The notes under the pieces are model-generated. The model saw only the letters and a list, made by a program, of their open reading frames with translations, was not told the origin of the DNA and did not search any database. From Bacteriovoracaceae bacterium (GTDB taxonomy: Bacteria > Bdellovibrionota > Bacteriovoracia > Bacteriovoracales > Bacteriovoracaceae), in NCBI GenBank assembly GCA_023137315.1, contig JAGLPP010000048.1, positions 1 to 56,736 on the forward strand: a DNA stretch of 56,736 nucleotides, read 5' to 3'. Shown here piece by piece: positions 53,982 to 56,736 of the stretch. The position numbers were made by a program, and so were the translations under genes. The stretch's first letter is position 1. Every line of letters begins with the position of its first letter.

Positions 53982-54692
53982 TTGAACAAACTTTTATTAA
54001 TATTAATGATCGGAATATTTGTTGCCGGTTGTCACGAAAATTCCAAAGCAATGGATTACAAGGCCATGAGAAAAAAAATGGTGGAAACGCAGATTAGAAG
54101 CAGGGGGATCGTTAATACACGTGTTCTCCGTGTGATGGGGAACGTTCCCAGGGAGAAATTTGTTCCTGAGGGGTACAAGCCGCTTGCATACGAGGATGGC
54201 CCTTTGCCGATCGGCGAGGGGCAGACAATCTCACAGCCATATATTGTTGCGTATATGACTGAAAAACTGGAGCCAAAGACGTCAGATAAGGTGTTGGAAA
54301 TCGGGACTGGCTCAGGGTACCAGGCGGCCGTTTTATCCAAACTTGTTAAAGAGGTCTACACCATTGAAATTGTAGCCCCGCTGGGTGAGGACGCAAAAAA
54401 ACTTCTCAAAAGACTGGGGTATAAAAACATCTTTGTTAAAATTGGAGATGGTTATCGTGGCTGGAAGGAGAATGCACCATATGATCTTATCATTCTGACG
54501 GCAGCACCGCCAAGGATACCTGAACCACTTCTTGAGCAATTAGCGGAGGGCGGAAGGCTTCTAGCCCCGGTTGGAGATATTTCACAGGAGCTTGTCTTGA
54601 TTAGAAAAACCAATGGGAAATTTGTAAGAGAGTCATTGCTTCCCGTGCGTTTTGTTCCAATGACAGGTGAAATCCAAAAGGAAAATAATTGA
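53982..54692 (+). CDS. pcm: Exported protein-L-isoaspartate O-methyltransferase (lipoprotein)
   Basis: 236 residues from TTG 53982 (AGGAG 6 nt upstream); a TTG two codons earlier is too close. Unlike standard Pcm, it starts with a signal peptide and lipobox VAGC. The enzyme part is complete: EDGPLPIGEGQTISQPYIVA, EIGTGSGYQAAVL for SAM, and ILTAAPPRIPEPL near the end (the standard motif is TAAP..IP..L). It repairs isoaspartyl residues by methyl esterification. SAM is not normally available outside the cytoplasm, which makes the location puzzling. Divergent from the MltB gene, 70 nt apart. Confidence 0.9.
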   Translation: MNKLLLILMIGIFVAGCHENSKAMDYKAMRKKMVETQIRSRGIVNTRVLRVMGNVPREKFVPEGYKPLAYEDGPLPIGEGQTISQPYIVAYMTEKLEPKTSDKVLEIGTGSGYQAAVLSKLVKEVYTIEIVAPLGEDAKKLLKRLGYKNIFVKIGDGYRGWKENAPYDLIILTAAPPRIPEPLLEQLAEGGRLLAPVGDISQELVLIRKTNGKFVRESLLPVRFVPMTGEIQKENN

Positions 54693-54776
54693 AAATACGA
54701 AGAGTGGTCTTTGACATGGAAATACCCTCATGATATTTTTTTATCTGTTTTTAGTGACGTTTAAAAAAGAGGATCT

Positions 54777-55355
54777 ATGAGAAAATCATGTCTTGTGCTG
54801 CTTATGTCTTTATTTCTTACTTCCTGCGGTATTCAATCCATTCCACGCGCTAACAATGAAGTGGAAGCGGCATGGGCCGAGGTTATAAACCAGTTTAAAC
54901 GAAGAGCGGATCTTATCCCCAATCTTGTAAATATCGTTAAAAAATACGCCGAACACGAAAAGGAAACCCTCCAGGCCGTTGTCGAAGCGAGGGCCAAGGC
55001 AACCAGTACAAATGTCAATGTGGGGAATCTGAATCCAGGGATGATGCAAAAATTTCAAAGTGCACAATCAGGATTAAGCTCTGCACTTTCAAGATTGATG
55101 GTAGTGGTGGAAAAATATCCTGATTTGAAGGCAAATCAAAATTTCAGGGATCTTCAGGCACAGCTTGAAGGAACCGAAAATCGCGTTACAATTGCACGAA
55201 GGCGCTATATCGAGACAGTTAAAATGTACAATAATCTGATTACTGTTCCGCCGACTTCGTGGACAAACAGTATCCTTTATCATCACGCCAAAAAACCACA
55301 GTTTACAGTCGACAACGTAAAAGAGGTTGAAAAGGCACCAGAAGTGAAATTTTAA
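54777..55355 (+). CDS. lemA: LemA-family lipoprotein
   Basis: 192 residues. N-terminal signal with lipobox LTSC, then the LemA core: VEAAWAEVINQFKRRADLIPNLVNIVKKYAEHE, followed by a long helical bundle. Membrane-associated; function unknown in the family, but often paired with TPM-domain proteins as here. The 84-nt gap to the upstream gene (54693-54776) shows nothing recognisable. Confidence 0.93.
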   Translation: MRKSCLVLLMSLFLTSCGIQSIPRANNEVEAAWAEVINQFKRRADLIPNLVNIVKKYAEHEKETLQAVVEARAKATSTNVNVGNLNPGMMQKFQSAQSGLSSALSRLMVVVEKYPDLKANQNFRDLQAQLEGTENRVTIARRRYIETVKMYNNLITVPPTSWTNSILYHHAKKPQFTVDNVKEVEKAPEVKF

Positions 55356-55357
55356 AT

Positions 55358-56110
55358 ATGAGTAATTTTATAAAGATCAATTTTTTTATTGCTTTGTTTT
55401 TCAGTACGTTTTTATGGGCGGTGGAAATTCCGAAGCTTACAGGTTCCGTGGTTGATAATGCTGGTATTTTTCGATCAGGGGAATATTCCGTCATATCTTC
55501 GGCAATCAGGAATTACTACCAAAAAACGGGAGTTCAATTTCAGATATTGACGATGAATTCATTGAAAGGTGAAAGCATAGATGTTTTTTCCATCAGGCTG
55601 GCAGAAAAGTGGAGAATAGGGAAAAAAGGTGGTTCAGGAGTTATAATCCTTGCGGCGTTAAAAGATCGAAAAATAAGAATTGAAGTTGGTGGAGGCCTGG
55701 AAGGGGAGCTAACCGATGTTTTTTGTTCCAGAATTATCAGACAATTAATGGCACCTCAATTCAAGAAAGGCCAATATGCCATTGGTTTTGCCGCTGCCCT
55801 TACGACCATGTCCCAGAAGATGGGAAAAAAAATGATTTTTACCGATGGCCAGATGAATCGCACATCAGGAATTCACCGGCGATCAAAAAGAAGGGGCCTT
55901 TCATTTTTCGGCCTTATCATTATTTTCTTTCTGTTTCGTGGTATTTTTTCCAGACGAAGAGGAACTGGTTTGTTTTCTGCCCTTCTTCTTGGAAGTATGC
56001 TTGGCGGAGGGGGAAGATCCTTTGGCGGCGGAGGAGGCGGCTTTTCAGGCGGTGGCTGGTCTGGAGGCGGAGGTGGTTTCAGTGGCGGTGGCGCTAGCGG
56101 AGGTTGGTAA
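55358..56110 (+). CDS. TPM-domain protein, YgcG-like, with Gly-rich tail
   Basis: 250 residues: signal peptide, then a TPM_phosphatase domain (VVDNAGIF at its front, WRIGKKGGSGVIIL and IRIEVGGGLEGELTD), a basic segment, one membrane helix (SFFGLIIIFFLFRGIF) and a tail of Gly/Ser repeats with single Phe/Trp. Such tails are common in YgcG. The domain has been linked to photosystem repair phosphatases in plants, but the bacterial role is unknown. 2 nt after lemA. Confidence 0.9.
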   Translation: MSNFIKINFFIALFFSTFLWAVEIPKLTGSVVDNAGIFRSGEYSVISSAIRNYYQKTGVQFQILTMNSLKGESIDVFSIRLAEKWRIGKKGGSGVIILAALKDRKIRIEVGGGLEGELTDVFCSRIIRQLMAPQFKKGQYAIGFAAALTTMSQKMGKKMIFTDGQMNRTSGIHRRSKRRGLSFFGLIIIFFLFRGIFSRRRGTGLFSALLLGSMLGGGGRSFGGGGGGFSGGGWSGGGGGFSGGGASGGW

Positions 56111-56736
56111 ATGTTTCATCGTAAAATACTTAATCAGGCGGATTTGGAAAAAATCAAACGGTGTGTGGAAGAAGTTGAAAAGACAACTTCAGGAGAGATT
56201 GTTCCGGCCATTGTTCCCAAAAGTGATTTCTATCCAGGTGCGCTTTGGAGAATAGCTTTTGCTTTTTCACTTCTTTTTACATATGTTTTCTATTATTTCA
56301 TTGATGATCTTCCATTTTCATACTACATGGTTGTCGAAATTCTTCTTATCCCTGTTGGATTTTTGGTTGCACGGATTCCCTTTATTTTCAGATTGGCCAT
56401 AACGTCCAGGGAGCTGGAGGAAGAGGTTTATCAACGGGCCCTGGAGATGTTTCACAGTCAGGGAGTTGTAAATACCAGGGATCGCAGCGGAATATTGATC
56501 TTTGTTTCAAAGCTTGAAAGAAAAATTATTATTCTGGCGGATTCTGGTATTAATTCAAAAATTCCAGAGAAATTCTGGGATAAAATTGTTGAAAAAATGG
56601 TTCCAAAAATCAAAAGCGGCAAGCTGGCAGATGCTTTCTGTGATGCCATCGAGGAATGCGGCGAACAACTTACAAAAAACTTTCCGATAAAGTCGGATGA
56701 TCAAAATGAACTTCCCAATGATGTTGTCGGTACGTG
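56111..56736 (+). CDS. Second TPM-domain protein (3' truncated by window end)
   Basis: Starts at ATG immediately after the previous stop and stays open to the window edge; about 208 residues are visible. It has an N-terminal TPM-like start (KTTSGEIVPAIV), two membrane segments (about 48-90) inserted early in the domain, then GILIFVSKLERKIIILADSGI, the classic TPM core. This is the shape of the second gene of lemA-TPM-TPM operons. The end of the protein is outside the window. Confidence 0.88.
   Translation, partial: MFHRKILNQADLEKIKRCVEEVEKTTSGEIVPAIVPKSDFYPGALWRIAFAFSLLFTYVFYYFIDDLPFSYYMVVEILLIPVGFLVARIPFIFRLAITSRELEEEVYQRALEMFHSQGVVNTRDRSGILIFVSKLERKIIILADSGINSKIPEKFWDKIVEKMVPKIKSGKLADAFCDAIEECGEQLTKNFPIKSDDQNELPNDVVGT

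Noticed and set aside
1-56736. CRISPR array, rRNA or tRNA genes, prophage
   Set aside because: No regularly spaced identical repeats, no rRNA sequence, no cloverleaf I could recognise and no phage structural or integrase gene.

Overview
The window looks like chromosome of a moderately AT-rich Gram-negative bacterium. Outer-membrane-type beta-barrels, lipoproteins, an MltB-type transglycosylase and a SecA with a zinc-binding tail point to a two-membrane cell. A mevalonate operon beside a PrkA/YeaH/SpoVR cluster, many exported proteins I cannot assign, and frequent TTG starts together suggest Bdellovibrionota (Bacteriovorax/Peredibacter-like). That placement is inference; there is no rRNA here and I recognise no tRNA.

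Layout. 1-5 kb: the 3' part of a large Calx-beta/RCC1 surface protein, a PAP2-type membrane phosphatase and an RsmI-like methylase. 5-6.5 kb: a 15-codon ORF with a strong ribosome site, a GNAT acetyltransferase and a single-domain response regulator. 6.7-12.2 kb: a tight mevalonate operon (type 2 IPP isomerase, class II HMG-CoA reductase, GYDIA-type GHMP kinase, diphosphomevalonate decarboxylase, mevalonate kinase) ending tail-to-tail over a crotonase-family gene. 13.2-14.4 kb: trxB and a small partner. 14.5-17.3 kb: two related exported barrel-type proteins, the first apparently starting at ATA. 17.5-18.2 kb: a REP-associated tyrosine transposase (RAYT) bracketed by 14-bp inverted repeats whose core occurs five times in 4 kb. 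18.3-24.05 kb (minus): PP2C phosphatase, M23 peptidase, secA and an acidic YbjQ-domain protein. 24.2-28.9 kb: prkA-yeaH-spoVR, divergent from the phosphatase. 28.9-36.5 kb: a TPR protein, an unknown 560-residue protein overlapping an rpoH-type sigma factor, rpsO, pnp, dut and a small gene.

36.5-43.8 kb is visibly more AT-rich and reads as accessory DNA: an exported deiminase, an exported transglutaminase-like/TPR protein, a small exported protein, an exported protein with a His...Cys arrangement like caspase-fold peptidases, a TPR/winged-helix protein and a large exported gene split by an apparent frameshift. This is the best candidate for an undescribed cassette. 43.8-46.7 kb (minus): an App1-type phosphatase domain, a coiled-coil/Hsp20 fusion and two small genes. 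46.9-52.2 kb: outer-membrane and lipoprotein genes of unknown role. 52.3-56.7 kb: a methyltransferase with an MltB-type transglycosylase, an exported isoaspartyl methyltransferase, and a lemA-TPM-TPM operon cut by the window end.

How the parts work together. The mevalonate genes supply IPP/DMAPP; acetoacetyl-CoA thiolase and HMG-CoA synthase are not here. PrkA (kinase), YeaH (VWA) and SpoVR form the conserved stress/stationary-phase cluster, with a PP2C phosphatase transcribed away from it. Gene packing is very tight, and several convergent pairs overlap or abut.
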